Positions 24,386-35,525 of a DNA stretch of 64,000 bases are shown piece after piece. How positions within the stretch are numbered: the first letter of the stretch is position 1; every line of letters starts with the position of its first letter. Location of the stretch: assembly GCA_902728285.1 (NCBI GenBank), contig CACVBU010000271.1:1133371-1197370 (forward strand), written 5' to 3'. The DNA comes from Clytia hemisphaerica (taxonomy: Eukaryota; Cnidaria; Hydrozoa; Leptothecata; Clytiidae). The notes below the pieces were generated by a model, which was not told where the DNA came from, searched no databases, and saw only the letters and a list, made by a program, of their open reading frames with translations. The position numbers and the translations under genes are program-made.

Positions 24386-25432
24386 CTAATAGGGTTAAGG
24401 TGCCCCCTTGTAGGCTTATTCTGTTACCCCTTTTGGTCGCATTGGTATACCGAAATTTGAAATTTGAACTTAAATGGTCATTTTAGAAACATTTAGGAAA
24501 TCCAAACGAAGCGAGCAAGAAAAATTTGCGACATTGTTCATCGAGATGGATTGAGTATAGCCTAGCAGAGGCGTAGCCACGAGTTTTCGTTTCGGGGGGG
24601 GGGGCGAGATTAGAGAAATGTTGACTTTTTTTAGGGGAAATTTTCAGAGAAAGTTTTTTCAGAGTAAATTTTTGCTCTAAGCAGGATCAAAATTAGCGAG
24701 AATAAGGTCACAAAAAGTGTAGAAAGCATAACATTTCATGTCGCAGAGAGTTTGCTTTGTAATCTTGACGCCGCAGGCGAAAATTTTGGTCTAAGAAATA
24801 TCAAAAACAGCTTAAAGGAGGCCTCAAAAAGGTCAAAGGTAGCCAGAAAAAGGTCATAAAAACTACAAACCCCTTCACATTCTGTTGGGAAAACTTTGAC
24901 CTTTTTGGAAAATTGTTTTTTTTTTTGGTGGGGGGCGATCAATTACAGTTTAGGGTAATTTCAAGATTTTGGCGTTCAAAAAAGCTCAACTTGGGGAGGC
25001 GTGGCCCCCTGTCAAAACGCCAATGGATCGAAAATGGGAACTTAAAGAGTAGAACGTCAATTAAGAGAGCGTCAACTGTATTCACGGCAGAAAAATGGTC
25101 ATTCACGTGTCAAGCAGACCCCTGGCTGAGCCTCTTGCCTTATCAAAATTGCAGCAATGATTTTTCAAATCGGCGCCCCTGAGTGTTCCTTAATTTGTAC
25201 TAATTTACGTATGAGGGAGGGATTATTTAGTAGATCAGCGCTCAGAACATATCGTTCATATATTCGAATAGTAAAGGAGGCTTTGGCCAAATAGAAAATT
25301 TTTGAAAGTCAACCAAATAACATAAACTCTAAAAAAGCCATGAATTTGATACTTATCAAGAAGATATCGAAGAAGCTAGTGCGAGCGAAGCGAGCAAAAA
25401 AATTTTTTGTTTTAAATTTTGTGTTCGCCAAA

Positions 25433-25477
25433 TACACTCTTCTACAATGCTTATTTATGCATGTCGAGAAGAGCGTA
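25433..25477. mobile_element. 45-bp miniature of the TACACTCTTCTCGAG family
   Basis: TA-CACTCTTCTACAATGC faces GCATGTCGAGAAGAGCG-TA, with TA at both borders. It is related to 18930-19185. Confidence 0.55.
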
Positions 25478-26098
25478 TTGGTAGATTGTGAAAGAACATT
25501 ATTGCGAGCGAAAAAAATTGCAAGATTTTAAAATTTATCTCACCAAAGTTGGTCTTGGGGCGCAGTGGCTCATGATCTTTGATACCGATGGTTGACCGAA
25601 AATACCGAAATACCGACATAAAAATGGGTCTTTTACCGATATGATTTTGAAATACCGAGTACCGATTATTTTTTTCCTGTAATACCGATTTACCGATCTA
25701 AAAAAAGGCCAATACCGATGTACCGATATCCCGTATCCCCCCCTATATATACTTTCACTTTATGGTGTTTCTGTATCGGCAGGTACAAAATGCATAATGC
25801 ATATTGCATATTGCATAATAGTATTGTGTAATTTACGGAACGATTTTATATTTTCTAAAACTCTCCTTTGTAGAGGCTAAAACCGCGAAAACCTTTTTAG
25901 AAGAGTTTCTTACCGATTTCTCCAGACATGATATTTACGGTTGATTCGCTATCTATCCTTTACCATCATATTAAGGAGATAAACATTACTATGTTTTCAT
26001 AACATAACATTATATCCTAGTAATACTATATCCTTATTATACTGTACTATGAATTATAATAATACTAAATATAGAATAACTGCTAATATTCATCTATC

Positions 26099-26158
26099 TA
26101 CACGTCTACTTATCTATACATCTACATATCTATGCATCTACATATCTATGCATCTATT
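26099..26158. repeat. Short block of the 16-bp ATCTATGCATCTACAT minisatellite
   Basis: A few copies of the unit that fills 27897-29090, here just left of the Penelope-like pair. The pair therefore appears to sit inside, or at the edge of, the minisatellite. Confidence 0.8.
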
Positions 26159-26242
26159 TGCAAATCTGACTTGCGATTCAAGATAGTGCTCTATACCATC
26201 GGTAGAGCGATATATCAGTCAATAATAGAGACTAGTTTATTT

Positions 26243-26283
26243 TCCGATACTCGGAGTTTCGCGCCGTTTCAGGCAGTCTTCAG
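26243..26283 (-). ncRNA. Hammerhead-ribozyme-like core in the left Penelope arm
   Basis: On the minus strand: CTGAAGA (matches the CUGANGA core), a CTGCC...GGC(A/G) stem, CGAAAC, then the hairpin TCCGA-GTA-TCGGA. It sits downstream of the GIY-YIG frame in sense orientation. Penelope-like elements are known to carry hammerhead motifs in their terminal repeats. Stem I and the cleavage triplet are not clear. Confidence 0.45.
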
Positions 26284-26374
26284 TCAGATTTTAAAAAATT
26301 ACAAAAACGACATTCGCAATGTCAATCTTCAATTATACAGTTTAGTGTCTTCATTTGTCATAATTGACGTCATT

Positions 26375-26908
26375 TCAGTCTTTGCTGTCAAACAAGGCAA
26401 GGGTGTGCTTGTTGACATGTCTACATTTTGATATCAGTTCAGATTTTGAGTTCATGATGTCACCGAATTTTGTGGCGATTTCAAGCTTCTCATTTAAACA
26501 AAGATTGCATTTCATCGAGGCTCGTTGGAATCCGCCAGTTCGTCTAACGATTTTCCACGATACGGTTGGGTTCTTGTTTTGGCGTTTGAATTTCCAATAT
26601 TGTTTGGAAAGTTCTGTTTCGTTTTCATACCGCTCGTGATTAAACGACTTCTTGTGGTTGCTGAACCGTTTTTTGAATGTAGTTTCAGCGAGACCGATGT
26701 ACTTCATTGGAACGGTATCGTCATTAGTATCGTCGTCGATCGATATTGTGGCTTCATAAATTGTGTTTTCGGCGAGACATTCTCCATTCAGCGGGCATTG
26801 GTTTTTCACGATACAGTTGCAGGTAGGAACGTCTTGGTTGTTGGTCGGCTTGAGGATACGTTTGTTGTGGCTATCGATAAGCGATTTTATCGAACTGGCG
26901 GATTCCAA
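26375..26908 (-). CDS. GIY-YIG endonuclease domain of a Penelope-like retroelement, N-terminally truncated
   Basis: The minus-strand frame has, in order, a Cys cluster (CNCIVKNQCPLNGEC), the degenerate GIY-YIG signature MKYIGLAETTFKKRFSNHKK, the acidic segment ETELSKQYW, and the C-terminal signature CNLCLNEKLEI...SELISKCRH. This order is typical of the endonuclease that follows reverse transcriptase in Penelope-like elements, where it nicks target DNA for priming. No RT precedes it, because the sequence upstream (toward higher coordinates) turns into the inverted copy. The frame is otherwise intact to its stop. Confidence 0.85.
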   Translation of the reverse strand: MESASSIKSLIDSHNKRILKPTNNQDVPTCNCIVKNQCPLNGECLAENTIYEATISIDDDTNDDTVPMKYIGLAETTFKKRFSNHKKSFNHERYENETELSKQYWKFKRQNKNPTVSWKIVRRTGGFQRASMKCNLCLNEKLEIATKFGDIMNSKSELISKCRHVNKHTLALFDSKD

Positions 26909-27058
26909 CGAGCCTCGATGAAATGCAATCCTTGTTTAAATGAGAAGCTTGAAATCGCCACAAAATTCGGTGACATCATGAACTCAAAATCTGAACTGAT
27001 ATCAAAATGTAGACATGTCAACAAGCACACCCTTGCCTTGTTTGACAGCAAAGACTGA
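26891..27058 (+). pseudogene. Inverted copy of the C-terminal end of the GIY-YIG protein
   Basis: The plus strand repeats the last ~55 residues (RTGGFQRASMKC...SELISKCRH...LFDSKD) with few changes (for example CNPC for CNLC). It is the right half of the inverted pair and has no upstream domain. Confidence 0.85.
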
Positions 27059-27149
27059 AATGACGTCAATTATGACAAATGAAGACACTAAACTGTATAA
27101 TTGAAGATTGACATTGCGAATGTCGTTTTTGTAATTTTTTAAAATCTGA

Positions 27150-27190
27150 CTGAAGACTGCCTGAAACGGCACGAAACTCCGAGTATCGGA
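27150..27190 (+). ncRNA. Hammerhead-ribozyme-like core in the right Penelope arm
   Basis: Plus-strand counterpart of 26243-26283: CTGAAGA, CTGCC...GGCAC stem, GAAAC, and TCCGA-GTA-TCGGA hairpin. The core words match the left arm while the stem II closing base differs. Confidence 0.45.
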
Positions 27191-27200
27191 AAATAAACTA

Positions 27201-27877
27201 AAGTCTATTCACGATAAGTGTGCACTCTTTTTTCATTTACCTATAACTTTTGAAGGAATTCTTCAATCTTTATAAATTTGGTATGATTGGAAAGATATTA
27301 GTGAGTGGAACAATTTGAAATAAAAAAAACTTTAAAAAAATTCTAAAAATGAAGATGAAAATGAAGAAGAAAAAAATGAAGATCTTGTATAAAAGTGCTA
27401 TAACTATCATTATCACTGAAGTGAATCCTTAATCATCGAACGTCATCACTGTGAAAAAAATTCTCAAAAATAATCCTTCAATCAAAAGATATCAAACAAA
27501 GTTATAAGCTGATTGACGTCTAAAAACACTGTTTTCTGCAGTTTTTTGCTGTTTTTTGGGGTCAATCACTTATTAACTTTGTATCATAACTTTATATTGA
27601 ATAAATATTTTAATGAAATTTTTTCATAGTAATGATCTCCTAAGATCAAAGAATCTCTCCAGTGAAAATGAAAGTTATAGTATTTTTTTACAAGATCTTC
27701 ATTTTTTTCTTCTTCATTTTCATCTTCATTATTAGAATTTTTTTAAAGATTTTTTTATTTCAAATTGTTCCACTCACTAATATCTTTCCAATGATACCAA
27801 ATTTATAAAGATTGAAGAATTCCTTCAAAAGTTATAGGTAAAAGAAAAAAGAGTGCACACTTATCGTGAATAGACTT
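27201..27877. mobile_element. 677-bp TA-inserting foldback element with ~185-bp TIRs
   Basis: The arms begin AAGTCTATTCACGATAAG and continue near-identically to about 27385 and from about 27695. TA is duplicated at 27199-27200 and 27878-27879. The left Penelope arm shows the empty site as AGACTAGTTT (minus-strand AAACTAGTCT). The interior has no ORF. Confidence 0.9.
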
Positions 27878-27896
27878 TAGTCTCTATTATTGACTG

Positions 27897-29090
27897 ATAT
27901 CTATGCATCTACATATCTATGCATCTACATATCTATGCATCTACATATCTATGCATCTACATATCTATGCGTCTACATATCTATGCATCTACATATCTAT
28001 GCATCTACATATCTATGCGTCTACATATCTATGCGTCTACATATCTATGCATCTACTTATCTACGCGTCTACTTATCTATGCGTCTATATATCTATGCGT
28101 CTACATATCTATGCATCTACATATCTATGCATCTACATATCTATGCATCTACATATCTATGCATCTACATATCTATGCATCTACATATCTATGCGTCTAC
28201 ATATCTATGCGTCTACATATCTATGCATCTACTTATCTACGCGTCTACTTATCTATGCATCTACATATCTATGCATCTACATATCTATGCATCTACATAT
28301 CTATGCATCTACATATCTATGCATCTACATATCTATGCGTCTACATATCTATGCATCTACATATCTATGCATCTACATATCTATGCGTCTACTATCTATG
28401 CGTCTACATATCTATGCATCTACTTATCTACGCGTCTACTTATCTATGCGTCTATATATCTATGCGTCTACATATCTATGCATCTACATATCTATGCATC
28501 TACATATCTATGCATCTACATATCTATGCATCTACATATCTATGCATCTACATATCTATGCGTCTACATATCTATGCATCTACATATCTATGCATCTACA
28601 TATCTATGCGTCTACATATCTATGCGTCTACATATCTATGCATCTACTTATCTACGCGTCTACTTATCTATGCGTCTATATATCTATGCGTCTACATATC
28701 TATGCATCTACATATCTATGCATCTACATATCTATGCATCTACATATCTATGCATCTACATATCTATGCGTCTACATATCTATGCATCTACATATCTATG
28801 CATCTACATATCTATGCGTCTACATATCTATGCGTCTACATATCTATGCATCTACTTATCTACGCGTCTACTTATCTATGCGTCTATATATCTATGCGTC
28901 TACATATCTATGCATCTACATATCTATGCATCTACATATCTATGCATCTACATATCTATGCATCTACATATCTATGCGTCTACATATCTATGCGTCTACA
29001 TATCTATGCATCTACTTATCTACGCGTCTACTTATCTATGCGTCTATATATCTATGCATCTGCATATCCATGCATCTACATATCCTTTGA
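27897..29090. repeat. 16-bp minisatellite (ATCTATGCATCTACAT), ~75 copies with higher-order pattern
   Basis: Unit variants (GCATC, GCGTC, CTTATCTACGCGTC) recur in a fixed order about every 210-225 bp (for example CTTATCTACGCGTCTACTT near 28049, 28231, 28423, 28648, 28856 and 29012). Because 16 is not a multiple of 3, all three frames cycle through the same 16-residue repeat and stay open. This is not evidence of coding. Confidence 0.95.
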
Positions 29091-29448
29091 TCTAGCTTTC
29101 ACATGAAGCTCTTTAATTTATATTGGCTGGATATTATGGCTTATCTAACAAAAAGCATTCACATGGTTAATGCTTTGTATTTCAACCCCGTTGAAATTTA
29201 TTAGCAATTGTTCGAAAAGATCTCTGAGAAAACCCAGAATATAGATCTTGCTATAAAATTTACGTTTTCGAGTTAGAAAAGTAACGGAGGAGATACTTTC
29301 GTGTTTTTTTCTACACTATACTACGTTCTGTAAAATACAACTATGAAAATCAAAATGGCGACAAGCATTTTCAGTGGATCATGGATTTTCTGGTAGAAAA
29401 TGGTATATTTGTTTTGTTGAAAGTATTATCTTTCAAATTCTCCTTATA

Positions 29449-30773
29449 CTCTAGGAGCTGAGTTAGGTCCCGTATGCACATCGGCGTATAGTCATTATTT
29501 CTTTTGATCATGAAAGTATAGTCCCTGAAGAGTCAGAAAACGTGTGTGGCGTTATTTGGATCAGGCTCAAATTTCCATAATGGCGGATTTTAGATTTTCA
29601 ACCCTTTTTAGCCCTCTTGCTTGAAAAAAAAATTCTTTTGAATTCAAACATAGACATTTTATATACCAATCGATCACAAATTTTATGCTGATTAAGAAAA
29701 AGGTCAGAACCATGATCTGAAAATTTCGCTATCTAAAGATATGATGGACTTTCGATTTCGATTTTTTGAAATGATTACTTTTGGTTCCAAATTTGCGTGG
29801 CTGTAACATTTGATTCGCTTACTTGATTTACTTGAAATTTTCCGAGGGTCTTGTCTACCTTCCAAATAATAAAATTCAGGAAAAAATTTTTTTCTACATG
29901 AATTTAGAAATCCATAATGGCGGATTCAAAATTTTCTTTCGTCACATTGGGTCCTAGGCTCTGCTAGCCTAAGAAAAATATTTTTTGATCTTTAAACCAT
30001 GCATATTATACACCAATCGATCAGAAATTTTATGCTGGTTGAGAAAAAGGTCAGAACCATGGTCTGAAAATATCGCTATCAAGAGATACGAAGTACTTTC
30101 GTTTTCTAAGTTTTGAAAACGAAAGTACTTCATAGCTCAAGATAGAAAAATTTTTAGACCATAATATTGACCTTTTTCTTAATCAGCATAGAATTTCTGA
30201 TCGATTGGTATATAATATACATGGTTTTAAGATTAAAAAAATATTTTTCTTAGGCTAGCAGAGCCTAGGACCCCATGTGACGAAAGAAAATTTTGAATCC
30301 GCCATTATGGATTTCTAAATTCATGTAGAAAAAAATTTTTTCCTGAATTTTATTATTTGGAAGGTAGACAAGACCCTCGGAAAATTTCAAGTAAATCAAG
30401 TAAGCCAATCAAATGTTACAGCCACGCAAATTTGGAACCAAAAGTAATCATTTTAAAAAATCGAAATCGAAAGTGCTTCATATCTTTAGATAGCGAAATT
30501 TTAAGACCATGGTTTTGACCTTTTTCTTAATCAGCATAAAATTTGTGATCGATTGGTATATAAAATGTCTATGTTTGAATTCAAAAGAATTTTTTTTTCA
30601 AGCAAGAGGGCTAAAAAGGGTTGAAAATCTAAAATCCGCCATTATGGAAATTTGAGCCTGATCCAAATAACGCCACACACGTTTTCTGACTCTTCAGGGA
30701 CTATACTTTCATGATCAAAAGAAATAATGACTATACGCCGATGTGCATACGGGACCTAACTCAGCTCCTAGAG
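29449..30773. mobile_element. 1.3-kb near-perfect palindrome with TA borders
   Basis: The arms (29449-30106 and 30115-30773, about 660 bp) are inverted copies with only scattered mismatches, separated by 8 bases (TAAGTTTT). They start CTCTAGGAGCTGAG and are flanked by TA (29447-29448, 30774-30775). Within each arm a ~300-bp block is itself partly duplicated (AGAAAAAGGTCAGAACCATG appears twice). No ORF of note. Confidence 0.9.
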
Positions 30774-30866
30774 TATTAGTATAGCCTCTAAAATTGACAT
30801 TTTTCAAATATTATGCATTATGCATTATGCAATATGCATTATGTTTTATGCATTTTGAACCTGCCG

Positions 30867-31414
30867 GTTTCTCCCCGGTTTCTGTATGACTGTCTGTGTA
30901 CCTAGTCTAACCAGCGTTAAATGCCTTCGGGAAGATCCATCCTAACTAGGAAAGCCAGAATTGGAGCTATTTCACCAAACCACTGGAGCGTAAGTTATTT
31001 AGGCTATCACAACTGCATGAAAAAGTTGAATGTGCGCATGTAAAGTTAAAGGAATGTAAACAAACTTTTTGCAGGTTTTTGAAAAAGATTTTTACCACTC
31101 TGAAAAAACAGTGAAAAAGCACTAAGTGAGGTAAATCTATTTTGAAGACCAAAAGAAAAAGTTTGTTTACATTAATTGACATTCAACATTCATTCAACCA
31201 CTTTTGGATTCAACTTTACACATGCATACATTCAACTTTTTTGACAAAGATAAATTAGAGTTTGAACAAAAATATCAAATGTATATACATTTGAAAACTT
31301 GAGCAAATTTCTTTAAATAATAATTTATTTACAACCACCCATTACTGGGTAAGGTTGGACATAGAGTCATGACTCTCGCCCATGAGGCCTATTCACTTCA
31401 GAGAGTTACGACTC
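30867..31414. other. Non-coding stretch, no gene recognised
   Basis: AT-rich. It contains a short minus-strand open frame (30967-31182) without recognisable domains or splice support. Confidence 0.4.
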
Positions 31415-31416
31415 TA

Positions 31417-31897
31417 CAGGGTGTCCCTAATAAAAGTATCGAGTTTGAACATGCGATTGAGTAAAAAAGTTTGTGTGTGTTATCGCTAAAATATAAGAAC
31501 GTTCTCCATCACATAGGCTCATTACAAAAGGTAGTTACAACGTATAAATTAATCAATAGCCCTTTTACTATTCCCCTGTTGCATAAATGTACGTCTTTAA
31601 AAATCAAAATTAATAAAAATTCAAATTCCCATGTTTTACTTTTTTATTGTTCCATACATTCCATTTTTATTATTTTCATAGTTTTATATACGATTCTTTA
31701 CAAACATGTTTTAATTTGTGCGTTTTTCTCATGATCGTAATTTCGTTGCATTTGTAAACAGGCAGAGTATGTTTTTATTGTTACGTAATGACAAAGAAAA
31801 AAGAGGGAGAGCTTAAAATACAATTTTGTGAATACACACTTAAAACTTTCTACTCAATCGCATGTTCAAACTCGATACTTTTATTAGGGACACCCTG
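31417..31897. mobile_element. 481-bp TA-inserting element with ~45-bp TIRs
   Basis: CAGGGTGTCCCTAATAAAAG through ATGCGATTGAGTA returns inverted at the right end. TA is duplicated at 31415-31416 and 31898-31899. CAGGGTGTCCC ends are typical of Tc1/mariner-type elements. The 87-residue internal frame has no transposase motif, so it is non-autonomous. It lies 40 bp from the end of the LINE reading frame. Confidence 0.85.
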
Positions 31898-31936
31898 TAT
31901 GTCGAGCTATCAAAAAAGAAAAAAAAAACTTCAAAA

Positions 31937-34900
31937 TTATTTTTTCTTGCTTAAGGCAAGAGTAAAATATTGGTTTAATGAAACATTTTTAAACTCCATA
32001 GCTTGGTCAAGTAACGATTTCGTTGGCCGACCTCTTTTAGTGTAGTGATCGTTATTGAAAGTTAGTAATTTGACAGTTCGTGTTACTGGCATACGAATGA
32101 TATGACTAACGTAATGATGTTGCTGAGATTTTATAAAGAAGCTAACATCAGATGTTCCACATATATTATGAAGTTGATTGTTGTTAATTGCATATCGATA
32201 GTCATTAGCATCCGGATTCACAAATCTGAATCCACCACGAATCATTCGACGGAGGAGTTTTCGATACACAACATCCAAACGGTCAAATTGTTTTTGGGTC
32301 AGATTCCAGTTCTGACAGGCGTATACTAGCCTACTTCGCACAAAGCTGTTCAGGAAAAGTATGCGAGTTTTCAGATTAATTCTAAAATTCTGAATTAAAT
32401 TTGACATTTGTTGAAATTTAGTGTTAGCAAGCTGGGTGCGGTGGTTTATCTCCTTTTCACCAGTGTTCGGCTGGTTACAATCGAGATAGGCTCCCAGGTA
32501 TTTGAATTCAGAAACATTGGCTAGATGGCATTCGTTTAATTTGACAATTGAGTTTGGATATGGAGAATCTACTGGATAATTGAGAATCATCGTCTCTGTC
32601 TTTTGAGCATTGACAGATCGACCGAACTTGACGAAAACATTATCAAGAAGAATTGTTGCAATTTGTAAACTCTCTTGATCTTTCAAGAATAAGACTAAAT
32701 CGTCCGCGTAACCGCTCCAGGGTAATATTGATAAGTTTGAGAGATTAATGTTCTTTTTACGAGTCGATAATCTCTCTGCTCGCGAAAGAGAGCTAGTGCT
32801 GATTTGGTATTTGTGATCAAAGAACTTGATATCATCATTTAAGTGTGATTTCTCGAGTATCAGACGCATGACGAAATCGAGATATAAGTTGAACAAAAAC
32901 GAGCTTTCTGGCCAACCCTGGCGGACTCCAGAAGATGTTTGGAATAATTCTCCTTCATAGGTTAGAGAGGTGTGTTGATAAAGTTTTTCCAATATCTAGA
33001 TCATAATCGGTGACTTTTTGTCGGTGAAACGAAGACAAATTGTATCAAACAGCCATTTACGGGGTATATGATCGAAGGCAGCTGAGAGATCGACAAATAA
33101 TAGATACAACGGCTGTTGTTTCCGATGACTGATTTGGTGTATTCTCTTTACTGTGTAAATCCCATCAGTAGTGCCACGGTTTGGACGGAACCCGTTCTGT
33201 TCGTCAGTTAGTTGACATTCGTACCAGTCGCGGAGTCGGAATAAGATGATATTGACAACGAGCTTACAGATAGTAGATCCGATACTAAGACCCCGATACT
33301 TTGATGCGTTCTTTTTTTGAGCCTTTTCCTTTCCAGAGTGTTCTCAGATGGGAGTTACCCCAAGTGTTCGGTAAATCTAGATTTTCCCACAAGTTGTTGG
33401 TGATTCTTTGGATTACTTTAATCATTATCGGATGTGAACATTTCTTCAGTAGCTCTGCTTCAACGTCATTGCTTGCTTTATTATTTTTGAGGAGACGGAG
33501 GTGTTTTTCTATTTCATCGGCTGTAGGTGGGAGGTCGTTGATGACAGTTCCTTAATAAATTTCGGAAGTGTCTGATTTATTTCCTCAGGTGACGTATCAA
33601 TTGATGGGTCAGTAGGGTTGAAATGTTTCTTAAAGTGTTCAAAGAGTTTATCGGTTGGGCAAGCATTGTTTGTTGGTTGAGGGTAGTTTCCTGTCTTTTG
33701 GCACGATGGAATAGCTTTTCGAACTGCTTGTTAATAACAAAAGTGTTCATTTTCTCAGCTTCAAGCCTGAAGTGTTCGTTTTTGAGATGACGAGCTCGTA
33801 GTCGAATCTTTTTACGGATTCGCTTGATATCCTCAGGATTAACATTTTTAGATGAAAGCTCAGATTTTGTTTGGAAAAGTTCTTGGAGTTTGGCATCTGT
33901 TTTCCATGGAGGTGGTTGAGATTCAAATGTCATTGTAGGAACGTAGATATTGGCAGATTCTTTGATCGTGTTTACAAGTTTTTCGTTTAGAAAATCGTTC
34001 GACTCTGAGTTAAGAACGTCATTAGAGTTAAGCTTTCGTGAGACATCATCTTTGAAAAGTCCAGTCATTGCTGGGGTGACTGCTTCGAAATCGATTCTCT
34101 TTTGACGTTTGGTATGGGTTCGGTTGATGTATCTTGCTTTCTTTGATGTTGGTGTACAAAGGTGTGCAACAACAAGACGGTGGTTGCTATCAAAGTTGAA
34201 AGAGTTAAACACGCGACAGTTTGTAACATATCTACGTAACCAACTTGCACAGAGGATAAAATCGTATACCTTTTTCGTCTTTCCATCTGGGGAGTGTCAC
34301 GTAATTCGTCTGCAATTTTTATGCGTAAACCAAGTATTCAATACAGACAATTTATTCAGTTCAAAGAATTCGTGGAATCGTTCTCCATTGTCATTAACAA
34401 TCAAATCGTTAATTATACTTCCTTCTCGTAACGAAGTGTTCGACCAAGCGGCAGATGTAGAAGCGTTGAAATCTCCAATGCAAATCAGTTTTTGGTTCTT
34501 TTTCAATGATTTAATTTGTTTATTCAATGTTCTATAAAACAAATTCTTTGACGACTCGGTGCTTTCCTCTGTAGGAGCGTAACAGTTTATTATTTTCAAT
34601 GAGCAGCTACGGACGATTGCATCAACAACAATAATTCGAGCATCTACTGGTATTACTTCAACAATTTCTATCGACGAGTCTACTTTAATAACAATACCAA
34701 CACCATGGGTTCGTTTGTTACTATGTCCCGACCAATGTTCCTCGTATTGTTTGCCAGAGTTCGATTTAATCAGAGCTGATCCTTTGTTTGGACGTCGAAC
34801 TTCCTGTAACCCACATACCGAGAGATCGGCTTTATCAATTTCGTCAACTACACGTTCGAGCTTTTCATCATCTTTCCCTGTTCTAATGTTTATTGTTCCA

Positions 34901-34962
34901 ATTTTCCAGTTGTGAAAGATCATTTCGTAAGTTTTGATAGTTTGATAGTTTTTCAACCACAT
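31937..34962 (-). pseudogene. RTE-like non-LTR retrotransposon (APE endonuclease + reverse transcriptase), inactivated
   Basis: On the minus strand from 34962: an APE-type endonuclease (IGTINIRTG, GLQEVRR, CIGDFNAST), interrupted by an in-frame TGA at 34297-34299 where Trp is expected. A linker follows to 33577, then the RT: NGFRPNRGTTDG, LFVDLSAAFDHI, SGVRQGWPESSFLFN and the catalytic YADDLVLFL. The tail has the RTE-style FKYLGAYLD block and a C-terminal RGRPTKSLLDQ, ending at 31937. Besides the TGA there is a TAG near 33000 and frame breaks near 33650, 33540 and in an A-run near 33315. It once encoded one protein for target-primed reverse transcription and is now dead. The RTE assignment is by motif style only. 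Confidence 0.85.
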
Positions 34963-35525
34963 TTAAGGGTGTGCGTGGTTAGTTCATCACTCCGAGACAA
35001 ATAAAAATCATCATATCATCATCAGTGACTGTTGTTGTTGATGTTTAGGTGTGGTGGCTCACCCCCATTTAATTGAGGAAGATTTTCTTTCCACCACCAC
35101 ACCTTTCTTTTTTTTATTGATCTTATTCACTAATTCTTATTCACTAATTCTTAATGGAGTGAATTTTTTTATCTTAAAGATTCCGGAAAAAGAATTGAAA
35201 TCATTGCTGAAGTGAACTTCTTACTAAATTACAGTAGTTAGTATTCAGTTTCAAAGACAAGAAACAAAATTTGACATACAAAACACTTTTTCCAGTCAAT
35301 GAATCAGCTCATCATCATCATCATAACCAGTCTGCCATTTTGTTTGTTTTGATTTGCACAAGTAATATTGTAATTCGTGTATATCATACACTGTTATGAT
35401 TTGCATTTATAACCAAGGAACTTGTTATAACACTCGCTTCAGCTTTTCAAAGCTAAATCAAAACTAAAATTGTAATATGTAATAATGGTAATAGCATATA
35501 ATGTAATATGAAAATATGTATACTA
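34963..35525. other. LINE 5' flank and non-coding sequence
   Basis: The sequence before the LINE start includes an inverted GGTGTGGTGG...CCACCACCACACC hairpin at about 35048-35105, possibly part of the LINE 5' leader. No gene was seen beyond that. Confidence 0.35.

Larger units (their letters stand above)
23399..25751. mobile_element. 2.35-kb G-capped element with ATACCG-rich ends, containing nested elements
   Basis: The left end GGGGGGCGTACGGG then TAATACCGATATACCGAT mirrors the right end ATACCGATGTACCGATATCC then CCGTATCCCCCC. CTATATGT before and CTATATAT after fit an 8-bp target duplication with one mismatch. Nested inside are a second inverted-repeat element (23718-24385) and a 45-bp MITE (25433-25477). 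No transposase was found. Confidence 0.65.
26212..27900. mobile_element. Penelope-like element 3' ends in inverted (tail-out) arrangement, split by a TA element
   Basis: The left arm 26212-26542 and the right arm 26891-27200 plus 27880-27900 are inverted copies around a 348-bp unique centre. The gap in the right arm is a TA-inserting foldback element (27201-27877). Both arms encode the end of a GIY-YIG protein and then a hammerhead-like fold, facing outward. Penelope-like elements are known for GIY-YIG endonucleases and repeated terminal regions. The reverse transcriptase is missing, so this is a remnant. Confidence 0.75.
25777..30866. mobile_element. Composite region bounded by GCATAATGCATATTGC inverted ends
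   Basis: CGGCAGGTACAAAATGCATA at the left returns inverted as TATGCATTTTGAACCTGCCG at the right, followed inward on both sides by GCATAATGCAT/ATTGCAT words (about 45-55 bp). Inside lie an inverted Penelope-like pair, a 16-bp minisatellite and a 1.3-kb palindrome. Flanking TTTCTGTAT words occur on both sides but not in a clean target-duplication position. It may be one element or an array of nested insertions. Confidence 0.5.

Noticed and set aside
26525-27058. 177-codon plus-strand frame overlapping the GIY-YIG gene
   Set aside because: Its first two thirds are antisense to the real minus-strand frame; only the last ~55 codons are meaningful, as the inverted copy (annotated separately).
27890-29106. 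Three overlapping ~400-codon frames of YASTYLCIYISMHLHI type
   Set aside because: The 16-bp satellite is read in three registers. All three are open for the same trivial reason and show no start context or domain.
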